This document shows positions 1 through 7,253 of a stretch of DNA of 64,000 nucleotides, piece by piece. The translations under genes and the position numbers were made by a program. Location of the stretch: the NCBI GenBank assembly GCA_020056225.1, contig JAGVIE010000037.1:1-64000 (forward strand), written 5' to 3'. This stretch comes from Bacteroidota bacterium (GTDB taxonomy: Bacteria; Bacteroidota; Ignavibacteria; UBA10030; SZUA-254). Positions within the stretch are counted from its first letter, which is position 1; each line of letters opens with the position of its first letter. Under the pieces are notes generated by a model. The model saw only the letters and a list, made by a program, of their open reading frames with translations. It searched no databases and was not told the DNA's origin.

Positions 1-1
1 A

Positions 2-1051
2 CTTGAACTGCGAGAGTTTGAGCGTGAGCGAACAAAACTTGACGAAGTGAAATTGTTGGCAGTTGACCATGCACTGAATACCGATATTGCCGTGCTTCCA
101 GAGGGTGAGATCGTTGAGTATATCCCTGCATACAGACTTGTGAAGGATCAAGACAACGACCTTTTTGAAAACCTTATGGCACTTGAAGGGCAAACAAATA
201 TAACATCGAAAAGTGATAAATACGTCCTTCATTTCGAACCGACACTTGAGGAATACAGTTCGATGGATAATTTGGAAGGCGGAGTGCTTCTCGGTGGCTG
301 GGTAGTTCATGACGGAATAACAACGAGTAAAATTATCGATCCGAAGAAACAATCGGTAGGAATTGTTGGGAATGGAAACAAAGGTGTTGTTGGCACATCA
401 TCACCGTTTACATTCCGAGAGCGGGCAACGCTTGTCTATGTTCCGCTTGAAAGATTGGAGCCGGAAATAAATATCAGTTTCACAGAGAAAGTTGCATTCG
501 ATTTCGCTTCACTCGTTGTCAAGGTTAGTAATCCCACCTATAAGGTTCACGAATTAAACCTTGACGAAGCAAAACACTCGAAGCTTGGAAACATTACCAA
601 TGCCATTAATACAAAAGATGGTCTAACGGAAGAAATCTATCCTGGTGAATCGATCAAGCTAAAATTCTCCTCTCCACCGGTTGAGCAAGGACATACGAGA
701 AGCTTTATACTTGTTTCGGATGGAAGGTATGAAAGGATTAAAGAAGGCGAACTACTTACAAGAATACCGAAGGAATTTCAATTAGATCAGAACTATCCTA
801 ACCCATTCAATCCGCAAACCACTTTGCGTTATCAGCTTGCTAAATCGGGTCATGTTGCAATCTCTGTTTACAACCAACTCGGACAAGTAGTCGGAACGCT
901 TGTCGATGAATTGAAAGAGGCAGGATATTATGAAACGGTTTGGGATGCTAATAGCACACCAAGCGGAATTTATTATCTTCGCATGTCAGTTGCGGATCAA
1001 TTCGGTAAACAACTATATCTTGATACGAAGAAGATTGTGGTGATGAAATGA
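2..1051 (+). CDS. T9SS-sorted secreted protein, 5'-truncated by window edge
   Basis: The frame is open to the left edge, and the GTG at 47 is only the first start-like codon inside the window, so the real start lies outside. From about nt 764 the last ~95 residues form a type A type IX secretion sorting domain: YPNPFNP, a GQVVGTLVDE segment, GIYYLR and a basic VVMK end. This domain directs export through the T9SS and is normally cleaved at the outer membrane. The preceding ~240 residues are beta-rich with no catalytic motif that I recognise. A strong hairpin terminator follows 30 bases after the stop. The sorting domain is certain; the function of the mature protein is unknown. Confidence 0.85.
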   Translation, partial: LELREFERERTKLDEVKLLAVDHALNTDIAVLPEGEIVEYIPAYRLVKDQDNDLFENLMALEGQTNITSKSDKYVLHFEPTLEEYSSMDNLEGGVLLGGWVVHDGITTSKIIDPKKQSVGIVGNGNKGVVGTSSPFTFRERATLVYVPLERLEPEINISFTEKVAFDFASLVVKVSNPTYKVHELNLDEAKHSKLGNITNAINTKDGLTEEIYPGESIKLKFSSPPVEQGHTRSFILVSDGRYERIKEGELLTRIPKEFQLDQNYPNPFNPQTTLRYQLAKSGHVAISVYNQLGQVVGTLVDELKEAGYYETVWDANSTPSGIYYLRMSVADQFGKQLYLDTKKIVVMK

Positions 1052-1078
1052 AAAACTAGTATCATACTGCTAGACTTC

Positions 1079-1113
1079 AAAAAGGCATCCTATAATTTAG
1101 GATGCCTTTTTTC
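1079..1113 (+). terminator. rho-independent terminator
   Basis: A 10-bp perfect stem (AAAGGCATCC / GGATGCCTTT) with a 9-nt loop is followed by a run of T. It lies 30 nt after the stop of the T9SS cargo gene and ends that transcript. Confidence 0.9.
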
Positions 1114-1194
1114 TTGAACCATGTAAGAAAAAATCTTATCTTTATTCTCAGCAAATGAGAAACCCCTTTTGAACAACGAAAAAATTGAGAAACC

Positions 1195-3327
1195 GTGATT
1201 ACATCCATTAAAAACTTTATCAAAAATAACTCCACCCTCTTATTCATACTGTCCGTGGGTGTAATCTTACGCCTCTGGCAAATCAACTGGGGATTGCCCG
1301 AGCTTTACGAAGAAGCGACTCCACTCAGGATCGCATGGCAGTTCTGGAACTGGGGCAACGCAGGTTTAGACTTCAACCCCAGGTTTTTCAACTATCCGGC
1401 ACTCACATTTTATATTCAATTCATAGCGCAGGTGATAAATTATGTAGTGGGGCATTTATTTGGAGCGTATCCCAACCTCGATGCATTCGGTCTTACTTTA
1501 ACGCCATTGGCGGTTACCGCTCGTGTAATAAATGTTTTATTCGATTGCGGAACCATCATCGTTATTTATTCTATCGCGAAGGAAATCGCCGATAAACGGG
1601 TCGCTCTCTTTGCCGCGGCGCTCGTTGCAATCAATCCATCGCATATCCTTCACTCTCATCTCATCGAAGTCGATCCGGCATTGACATTCTTCAGTACGCT
1701 GTCGCTGCTTTTCATCTTTCGTATCTACCGTCAGCCGAGAATGAAATGGTACTTGCTTGCCGGTTTATTTATCGGTATGGCGGCGGCATCGAAATATACA
1801 GGCGCGTTTCTCATCCTCGTTCTTGCGGGAACACATTTGATGAGGTCGGCATCTGTTCAGGAAGGATTGCGGTCATTAAAAGAGCGGTACCTGATTATCG
1901 CTATAGGATTATCGGCAATAGTTTTTTTCGCATTGAATCCGTACATAATCCTCACACCGGAAAAATTCATGCATGATTTTTCATTCGAGCAGTATCATGT
2001 TTCTTACGGTCATCTCGGAGTGGTATCATCTCAAAGTACGATTAGCTATTACCTGGGGGATGTTCTGCCCTGGAGTTTCGGGTGGGTTTTCAGTATAATC
2101 ATTTTTGCTTCGACAGTTTATTTCATCGTCCGGAGAGAGAAGAAGGATCTCATTCTCCTGATATATCCCTTAATCTATCTCGCAATCGTCTCCACATGGG
2201 CTATGAGAGCCGAAAGGTACATACTTCCTGTCTTTCCGTTGCTTGTACTCATCGGGACAATCGGCATCTGGCGGTTCGGCGAGCGATTGATTGAATATTT
2301 GCATCAACATCAAAAAGAAAAAATTCTAAAGTCGCGTTATCTTCAAACCGTTGCATTATTTTGTCTAGGACTTCTGATTATTTTCCAACCGGTTTTAAAG
2401 GATGTCAATTATTTGAAGTCGATTGGATTACCCGATACCCGTTCGATCACAAAGAGCTGGATTCAGAAAAATATTCCAAGCGGCGCCGCTATCGCGACCG
2501 GTCCGTACGGGATAGAATTCGGAGACTCTGCTTATTCGGTTCTATCCATTCCATTTCTCGCGGTTGAGAGTGAAAGGGTTGCTCCGTTTTATGACACACG
2601 CTGGTACGAAAATTTCGATCTTCTCATAACTTCTTCAGTCGATTATGACAGGTATGTTCAGGAACCGGAAAAGTACGGCGAATTTTTACCTTATTATGAT
2701 TCACTGAAAACACGGTGGAAGTTGGCATTCGAAATTAAGCCGTCGGATTTCCAGGAAGGTCCCGCATTCCGGCTTTATACATGCCCGGACTCACTTCGTC
2801 ATCCTGTATTAGACATGTCGGTGTTCAAGAAATTATACGCGAATCCCGAAAGCGCGCGCATCAGCAATTTCCTAAAGGGGCTTCATGCCATAACTCTTCA
2901 AAAAGGAAAACTTGAAAAGAGCGAACAGCTCCTTCGGGAAATATTATCGGTTGAAGTTGAAAACGTTCCTCTGCGAAACCAGCTTGCGGAAATATTATTT
3001 CAGCGCGGAAAGTACGAAGCAACACTGAGGCATCTGGAGCTTTCTTTACGTCACGATCAGAACCAGCCGCGCGTATATGCTTTGGCTGGAAGTGCGCTTA
3101 TTAAATTGAATAAACTCAAAGAAGCCGTCGGTGTTCTGAATAAAGCCATCTCGATGGATCCTAAGTTTGAACAACCTTATTTAGAATTGGCTGAACTCTA
3201 TAAATCAACACGTGAGAAAATGGGGTTGCTCGATATCTTGAAAAGATACCTCGCAATATTGCCCGGTGAGAGTGAACAGGCAAACAAGATCCGCGCTCAG
3301 ATTGAACAATTGAAAAAGATACGGTAA
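1195..3327 (+). CDS. GT39-like membrane glycosyltransferase with C-terminal TPRs
   Basis: A polytopic membrane protein of the ArnT/PMT (GT-C) type, expected to move a sugar from a polyprenyl-phosphate donor to an acceptor on the periplasmic side. The first membrane segment is followed by an acidic loop (LPELYEEATPLR) and then the FNYPALTFY stretch typical of these enzymes; the acidic residues are the likely catalytic base. About ten hydrophobic segments fill residues 10-400, followed by a soluble part. Residues ~555-705 are TPR-like helices (GKLEKSEQLLREIL, GKYEATLRHLELSL, NKLKEAVGVLNKAI). The start is GTG with only a weak ribosome site. The acceptor is unknown. Confidence 0.8.
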   Translation: MITSIKNFIKNNSTLLFILSVGVILRLWQINWGLPELYEEATPLRIAWQFWNWGNAGLDFNPRFFNYPALTFYIQFIAQVINYVVGHLFGAYPNLDAFGLTLTPLAVTARVINVLFDCGTIIVIYSIAKEIADKRVALFAAALVAINPSHILHSHLIEVDPALTFFSTLSLLFIFRIYRQPRMKWYLLAGLFIGMAAASKYTGAFLILVLAGTHLMRSASVQEGLRSLKERYLIIAIGLSAIVFFALNPYIILTPEKFMHDFSFEQYHVSYGHLGVVSSQSTISYYLGDVLPWSFGWVFSIIIFASTVYFIVRREKKDLILLIYPLIYLAIVSTWAMRAERYILPVFPLLVLIGTIGIWRFGERLIEYLHQHQKEKILKSRYLQTVALFCLGLLIIFQPVLKDVNYLKSIGLPDTRSITKSWIQKNIPSGAAIATGPYGIEFGDSAYSVLSIPFLAVESERVAPFYDTRWYENFDLLITSSVDYDRYVQEPEKYGEFLPYYDSLKTRWKLAFEIKPSDFQEGPAFRLYTCPDSLRHPVLDMSVFKKLYANPESARISNFLKGLHAITLQKGKLEKSEQLLREILSVEVENVPLRNQLAEILFQRGKYEATLRHLELSLRHDQNQPRVYALAGSALIKLNKLKEAVGVLNKAISMDPKFEQPYLELAELYKSTREKMGLLDILKRYLAILPGESEQANKIRAQIEQLKKIR

Positions 3328-3429
3328 TTAGATAGGGTACGAATTTATGCTTGGGGATTGCCGTTGCGCCTGAATTTGATCAGATTAACTTATGAAGATT
3401 GTATGTTTGTACATCCCATATGCGATAAT

Positions 3430-3458
3430 AAAAAACCCAACCATTTCTGATTGGGGTC
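3430..3458 (-). terminator. rho-independent terminator (minus strand)
   Basis: Read on the minus strand: stem CCCAATC / GGTTGGG (one G-T pair), loop AGAAAT, then TTTTTT. It is placed about 50 nt after the stop of the HEAT-like gene at 3507. Confidence 0.75.
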
Positions 3459-3506
3459 ATTTATATTATCAGTGAATTCGAAAGATTTCCCTATCCCGTA
3501 TTAAAG

Positions 3507-3917
3507 CTATCTCCCGGCAGCCATTATTAGGGCTGCACATAATTCTTGAACACTTTTGTTACTTGAACTCTTAGCTGTTAATGCAATTGCTTCATCTCCT
3601 AAATCGGAATGCAACCCTTCAAGTGCAATGACGGCAAGAATGCGAGCCTGCGTGTCTCCCTTTTCATCCTTCACAATCCGAATTAATGGAGAAATTGTAG
3701 ATTTGAATTCTTGTTCAGGAAACGTCCATTCTAATTGTCTGAGGGTTTGTGCCGCGGTTGCCTGCACGCCGGCGCTCTCGCTGTTCAATGCGTTAACAAG
3801 AGATGCTTCTGTCTGTTTCTGATGCTGTTTCTGAAAACGCGAAGCAGCATCTTGAGCATGTACTGCATTAGCGGTAATCATTAATACAATTGCTAATAAT
3901 AAAATAATTCTTTTCAT
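3507..3917 (-). CDS. small secreted HEAT-repeat-like protein
   Basis: A 136-residue protein with a clear signal peptide (MKRIILLLAIVLMITANAVHA, cut after AHA/VHA) and a mature part of short alpha-helical pairs (VNALNSESAGVQATAAQTL, then ARILAVIALEGLHSD) resembling HEAT or armadillo repeats. Such modules are binding scaffolds; no catalytic residues are visible. It stands alone on the minus strand and is followed by its own terminator at 3430-3458. The exact role is unknown. The ribosome site (AAAGGATATACTT upstream of ATG on the minus strand) supports the chosen start. Confidence 0.7.
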   Translation of the reverse strand: MKRIILLLAIVLMITANAVHAQDAASRFQKQHQKQTEASLVNALNSESAGVQATAAQTLRQLEWTFPEQEFKSTISPLIRIVKDEKGDTQARILAVIALEGLHSDLGDEAIALTAKSSSNKSVQELCAALIMAAGR

Positions 3918-4130
3918 AAGTATATCCTTTGGGGTAATAGTTGTCTGGATGTTGATTAGTATTATACCATTGAGATCAGATCATCCCGGTGTTATAGTTG
4001 TCCTCGCTTATTTTATTTGTTCAAGGACGACTGGTATACTGCCTTATGATAACGATACAACCTCGTTATAAGTTCCTGATATAAGTCATCCAAGTGTTAC
4101 GGACACTCGGTGCCATTTTACATCATAAAT

Positions 4131-4163
4131 AAAAAGTCCCAACCGTATCCGGTCGGGACTTTG
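4131..4163 (-). terminator. rho-independent terminator (minus strand)
   Basis: Stem AAAGTCCC / GGGACTTT, extended by ACC/GGT after one mismatch, with loop GTATCC. On the minus strand it is followed by TTTTTATTTAT, so it would stop transcripts coming from the tRNA side. Confidence 0.7.
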
Positions 4164-4237
4164 CCCATCCACCAATTAATCCTTCTAAACAAAACACAAG
4201 AACACCTGAAGAAAGTTGGAATATGTTTCAATCCAAA

Positions 4238-4265
4238 GGTATAGAAATCTTGTTCACCTGTGAAT
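4238..4265. repeat. diverged direct repeat, copy 1
   Basis: The segment from GGTATAGAAAT to TGTGAAT matches 4447-4474 at roughly 24 of 28 positions. The two copies bracket the compound hairpin at 4299-4367. Neither copy codes for a recognisable product. Confidence 0.5.
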
Positions 4266-4298
4266 TAGGTCAGAGCATTAAAAAAGGTATAAATAAAA

Positions 4299-4367
4299 GA
4301 ATGTGTGTCCGGCGGTGAAATCATGTGGGAGGGCCATGATTTCGAAGCGGGAACCAGACACACATTC
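4299..4367. repeat. compound inverted repeat (nested hairpins)
   Basis: Outer arms GAATGTGTGTC (4299-4309) and GACACACATTC (4357-4367) are perfectly complementary over 11 bp. Inner arms GAAATCATG (4317-4325) and CATGATTTC (4335-4343) are perfectly complementary over 9 bp. The result is a ~69-nt two-storey stem. On the minus strand T-rich sequence follows it, so it could act as a terminator or as the body of a small RNA. I do not recognise an RNA family. Confidence 0.7.
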
Positions 4368-4446
4368 AATAGATCGTTCATATATATTTCAACACAATTT
4401 CTCTACAAAAGATTCCATTTTTTAAAACAATTTATTAGTAGCAATC

Positions 4447-4474
4447 GGTATGGAAATTTGGTTCACTGTCGAAT
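4447..4474. repeat. diverged direct repeat, copy 2
   Basis: Second copy of the 28-nt segment at 4238-4265 (GGTATGGAAAT...GTCGAAT). Same spacing, a few substitutions. Confidence 0.5.
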
Positions 4475-4511
4475 GCAAAGTTTCGGGATTGTTGATGCGT
4501 CTGAATTGGAA

Positions 4512-4526
4512 CTGAAGGTCGGATTT
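4512..4526. repeat. 15-nt duplicate of the tRNA-Thr 3' end
   Basis: CTGAAGGTCGGATTT is identical to 4606-4620, the 3' acceptor/T-arm part of the tRNA-Thr gene, 94 nt away in direct orientation. Duplicated tRNA 3' ends are typical of integrase attachment sites, but no integrase is visible nearby. Confidence 0.6.
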
Positions 4527-4580
4527 TCCGCCGAAGGCGGATCAGCCTCTGGCTGAGAACCCATCCCGCCTACAACGGGA
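4527..4580. repeat. REP-like cluster of three short palindromes
   Basis: Three hairpins in a row: TCCGCC-GAA-GGCGGA (4527-4541), TCAGCC-TCT-GGCTGA (4542-4556), and TCCCG-CCTACAA-CGGGA (4564-4580). The first two thirds match 29163-29192, inside a coding sequence. This looks like a small repetitive palindromic element. Confidence 0.65.
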
Positions 4581-4603
4581 CAGTTTACCCCGATAAATTT
4601 TTG

Positions 4604-4676
4604 AGCTGAAGGTCGGATTTGAACCGACGACCTGCGGTTTACGAAACCGCTGCTCTACCAGCTGAGCTACTTCAGC
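4604..4676 (-). tRNA. tRNA-Thr (anticodon CGU)
   Basis: On the minus strand the acceptor stem is GCTGAAG / CTTCAGC, the D arm GCTC-AGCTGGTA-GAGC, the anticodon stem GCGGT / ACCGC with loop TTCGTAA (anticodon CGT), and the T arm GTCGG-TTCAAAT-CCGAC. All four stems pair, and the discriminator base is T. CCA is not encoded. It decodes ACG threonine codons. Confidence 0.95.
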
Positions 4677-4730
4677 GATAAATACTTTTCAAACTTTCTC
4701 AAAGCCGGTGGTAATTTACAAATAATTCCT

Positions 4731-4768
4731 GAAAAATAAAAACCCCGACTGTTAAGAGCCGGGGCTTC
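4731..4768 (-). terminator. rho-independent terminator (minus strand)
   Basis: Stem CCCCGGCT / AGTCGGGG (one G-T pair), loop CTTAAC, followed on the minus strand by TTTTTATTTTT. It ends the STAS gene transcript just before the tRNA. Confidence 0.9.
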
Positions 4769-4794
4769 TTGGATGGTATTACTTTAAAATTGGA

Positions 4795-5130
4795 TTATCT
4801 AATCTTCAACGCCTCGCCGACGGTTGGATAGACTTTAAAAAATTTCATCAGATCGGTTTTCGTTAGCATCTCCTTGATGTTGCAATTGATGTTCGTCAGA
4901 TGAAGCTTGCCTTCATATTTTTCCATCAGTTTTCTTGTCCCGACCAGCCAGCCGAGAGCCAATCCGCCAACATGTTCAACCTGTTCTAAGTCAACCACAA
5001 CATATTTAGTTGCAGGGTTAACATGATTTTGAATAGCTTTTTTTAACTCATCCACATCGCCTTCAGACGTGAGATTCCCTTTCAGACTGAGAACAAGTGC
5101 ACCATTATCGACTCTGTGTGTTATGTTCAT
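4795..5130 (-). CDS. STAS-domain protein (anti-sigma factor antagonist-like)
   Basis: A single STAS domain of 111 residues, like SpoIIAA/RsbV-type anti-sigma antagonists. The core beta strand YVVVDLEQVEHVGG aligns with the usual VDLSxxxxxDSSG. The serine that is phosphorylated in classical members is replaced: the site reads HVGG instead of DSSG. The protein therefore probably cannot be switched by an anti-sigma kinase in the normal way. No kinase or phosphatase gene is adjacent. It has its own terminator at 4731-4768. Fold assignment is firm; regulatory partner is unknown. Confidence 0.8.
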   Translation of the reverse strand: MNITHRVDNGALVLSLKGNLTSEGDVDELKKAIQNHVNPATKYVVVDLEQVEHVGGLALGWLVGTRKLMEKYEGKLHLTNINCNIKEMLTKTDLMKFFKVYPTVGEALKIR

Positions 5131-5233
5131 ACAGGTATAACAGCAAGCTAAAAAGATTCGTTCCTATGATCGACACATCTTCATCAATAATCACCGGTTG
5201 GTTAATCCTTTATCGAAAAAAGACCGGAGTTTT

Positions 5234-5722
5234 TTACTGGCGAGGAATCGCTACCTGAACTTCAGCAGGTTTTAGAATATGCAAATCGGAGGGATTAATT
5301 TCGACAAGAAACCCGCGCTTACCTGCATTTATATATATTACCGGCAATTCGAATATCGTTTTTTCCGCATACACAGGTAATTGAACTCTGGTGCCGAACG
5401 GACTCATCCCCCCGAAGACATAACCGGTCACCCTCTCGGTTTTCTTTTCATCACATGGCTCTACGCTTTTAACGCCGATAAATCGTGCGAGATTTTTGGT
5501 CGATACTTCATAATCGCCGTGCATCAAAACTATAAGCGGCTTCTTCTCGTTCGTCTCCATTATTATTGTTTTGATCGTTGCACGTTCCGAAACTCCGAGC
5601 GCCGCCGATGCAACACGCGTACCGCCGTGTTCTTCGTATGTATAAAAATGAGGTGTGAATTTGATCTTATGATCACGCAAGAATCGAATTGCAGATGTGG
5701 CGGGAATATCGGGCTTCTTCAT
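5234..5722 (-). CDS. ybaK: YbaK/EbsC-family Cys-tRNA(Pro)/aminoacyl-tRNA deacylase
   Basis: A 162-residue single-domain protein of the YbaK/ProX family, which hydrolyses mischarged Cys-tRNA(Pro) after prolyl-tRNA synthetase errors. Visible signatures are the N-terminal YEEHGG segment, SERATIKTIIMET, VLMHGDYEVSTKNLARF, GYVFGGMSPFG (the conserved GGxSPxG loop) and INAGKRGFLVEI near the end. Its ATG overlaps the stop of the upstream alkyltransferase-like gene (ATGA), so the two are translationally coupled. Length is normal for the family. Confidence 0.9.
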   Translation of the reverse strand: MKKPDIPATSAIRFLRDHKIKFTPHFYTYEEHGGTRVASAALGVSERATIKTIIMETNEKKPLIVLMHGDYEVSTKNLARFIGVKSVEPCDEKKTERVTGYVFGGMSPFGTRVQLPVYAEKTIFELPVIYINAGKRGFLVEINPSDLHILKPAEVQVAIPRQ

Positions 5723-6066
5723 CGCTTTATCTTCTGTTCCAGATATATATTCCTAAGCCATCCATATTTTTCTAAGTCCACTTTATCACCGGAGAAACGG
5801 ATCCCATCTGTTCCAAGCAATCGTTTTTGCTGACGGTATGCACTGCTATTCTTCGGGAATGAAATTCTTCCTTGCGAATTAATAACACGGTGCCAGGGAA
5901 TTTTCGATCTTGATGGAAGACTTCTGAGCGCGTACCCGACTAACCGCGCCTGATTGATAAAACCGCACAGCCGTGCAATTTCTCCGTAGGTTACGACTTT
6001 TCCCTTCGGTACATGTCGGATTGTTTCGTAAACCGTTTGATAATTATCGTTAACCTTTGGCATCAT
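5719..6066 (-). CDS. alkyltransferase-like (ATL) DNA-binding protein
   Basis: A 115-residue homologue of the O6-methylguanine-DNA methyltransferase C-terminal domain. The active-site PCHR motif of true methyltransferases is PWHR here (PWHRVINSQG), so the acceptor cysteine is lost. This is the hallmark of ATL proteins, which bind alkylated guanine and hand it to nucleotide-excision repair. The helix-turn-helix with the arginine finger (NQARLVGYALRSLP) is kept. I use the ATG at 6066, after the stop of the esterase gene, rather than longer alternatives inside that gene. It overlaps ybaK by 4 bp. Confidence 0.85.
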   Translation of the reverse strand: MMPKVNDNYQTVYETIRHVPKGKVVTYGEIARLCGFINQARLVGYALRSLPSRSKIPWHRVINSQGRISFPKNSSAYRQQKRLLGTDGIRFSGDKVDLEKYGWLRNIYLEQKIKR

Positions 6067-6071
6067 GCCGC

Positions 6072-7217
6072 TTACTGTCCATACATAAATATGAGAGGCT
6101 GCCACACACGCTTCGACCATGCGCGTTCGTTATGTTCAGCTTCTTTATCATTGAACCACTGAAGATTCTCATTCATCCTGAAGCCTATCTTTTGTAAAGC
6201 GCTAAGCATATTCTCACATCCGGGTTGAAGCCGCGTTTCCAAGCCGACACCTCCGTTATCCATATAGATTCTGATCTTCTTATCCGATCCGCTGTAACTT
6301 TCGATACTGCGGGTTAAACTTTCTCTGAATAACGGAGAAACACATCCTGCCTGTGAGAATATTTCAGGATAATTCCACACGACAAGAAAAGAAATCAATC
6401 CGCCCATCGAAGAACCCATGACCGATGTATTCTCCCGTTCCGGCATAGTCCGGTAAGTCGAGTCTATCGTCGGTTTGATTTGTTCAACGATTAATTTCAT
6501 GTAGGCACGACCGAGCTTAGTGTCGTCATATTCATTGTCGCGGTCGGGAGAATTATAAATTCCTACCACAATTATTTCGCGCATCTTTCCTGAGCGGATA
6601 AGACTGTCTGCAACTTCATCCACACACCAATCATATCCGATAAATGAAGTTGCCGGATCGATTATGTTTTGACCATCGTGCATATAAAGCACCGGATAAC
6701 GCTTTACCGTATCCGTTTCATAAGATGGCGGAAGCCAGACGATCAGGTCTCTTTTATAATTCAAACCTTCACCCTCAAGTTCACGGTGATACTTCACTGT
6801 ACCGATGATTGTTTTCGCAAATTTGAATCCAATATCTCCCCAATCCATCGGTTGAAGTGTGATTGTAGTATCGGCAATAACAGTTGTTTTATTATTGGGA
6901 GGAATTTCCCCGTCTATATATATTGCCTGACTATTCCATGAACCGCGAGTTATCTTATACTCAAACTCGAATCCTACCGGAAGCTGAAGATTGATTGACC
7001 AGACAGATTTATCTTTCTTTTCCAGCTTGATTAATCTGGGATTCCAATCTCCGGCGACAGGATAATTACCGGAAATATAAAGCTGCGCATCATCCGGTGT
7101 TGATGATGGTGCAATTACATTGATTGTAATAACCGCCTGCTTCTCACCGCATGAAATCAGAGTCATCATTAGAATGACCTCCATAATATATAACAACGGT
7201 ATGAAGAATTTTAACAT
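6072..7217 (-). CDS. esterase lipoprotein with N-terminal carbohydrate-binding-like domain
   Basis: A lipoprotein (MMTLISC lipobox) with two parts. Residues ~30-125 resemble a CBM20/CBM48-type beta sandwich (YISGNYPVAGDWNP, then FEFEYKITRGSW). Residues ~140-375 are an alpha/beta-hydrolase of the enterochelin-esterase/esterase D type: PVLYMHDGQN, nucleophile elbow GSSMGG, and a late histidine in EAEHNERAW. It should sit in the outer membrane or periplasm and split an ester, perhaps of a sugar derivative or siderophore. The substrate cannot be read from the sequence. It is upstream of the ATL/ybaK pair with 5 nt between stop and next ATG. Confidence 0.85.
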   Translation of the reverse strand: MLKFFIPLLYIMEVILMMTLISCGEKQAVITINVIAPSSTPDDAQLYISGNYPVAGDWNPRLIKLEKKDKSVWSINLQLPVGFEFEYKITRGSWNSQAIYIDGEIPPNNKTTVIADTTITLQPMDWGDIGFKFAKTIIGTVKYHRELEGEGLNYKRDLIVWLPPSYETDTVKRYPVLYMHDGQNIIDPATSFIGYDWCVDEVADSLIRSGKMREIIVVGIYNSPDRDNEYDDTKLGRAYMKLIVEQIKPTIDSTYRTMPERENTSVMGSSMGGLISFLVVWNYPEIFSQAGCVSPLFRESLTRSIESYSGSDKKIRIYMDNGGVGLETRLQPGCENMLSALQKIGFRMNENLQWFNDKEAEHNERAWSKRVWQPLIFMYGQ

Positions 7218-7253
7218 AAATACAATCCGATATTGTTTTCGAAATTACTTTAA

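Larger units (their letters stand above)
3918..4603. other. repeat-rich spacer without a convincing gene
   Basis: This ~690-bp stretch holds no ORF with protein-like composition. It contains a minus-strand terminator (4131-4163), a pair of diverged direct repeats (4238-4265 and 4447-4474), a compound hairpin (4299-4367), a copy of the tRNA-Thr 3' end (4512-4526) and a cluster of three small palindromes (4527-4580). The overall look is a landing zone for small elements next to a tRNA gene. Confidence 0.6.

Noticed and set aside
4305-4556. 83-residue plus-strand ORF over the nested hairpin
   Set aside because: It owes its length to the inverted repeats and the palindromic cluster; composition is not protein-like and no ribosome site is seen.
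5719-6066. True O6-methylguanine-DNA methyltransferase
   Set aside because: The acceptor cysteine of PCHR is replaced by tryptophan (PWHR).
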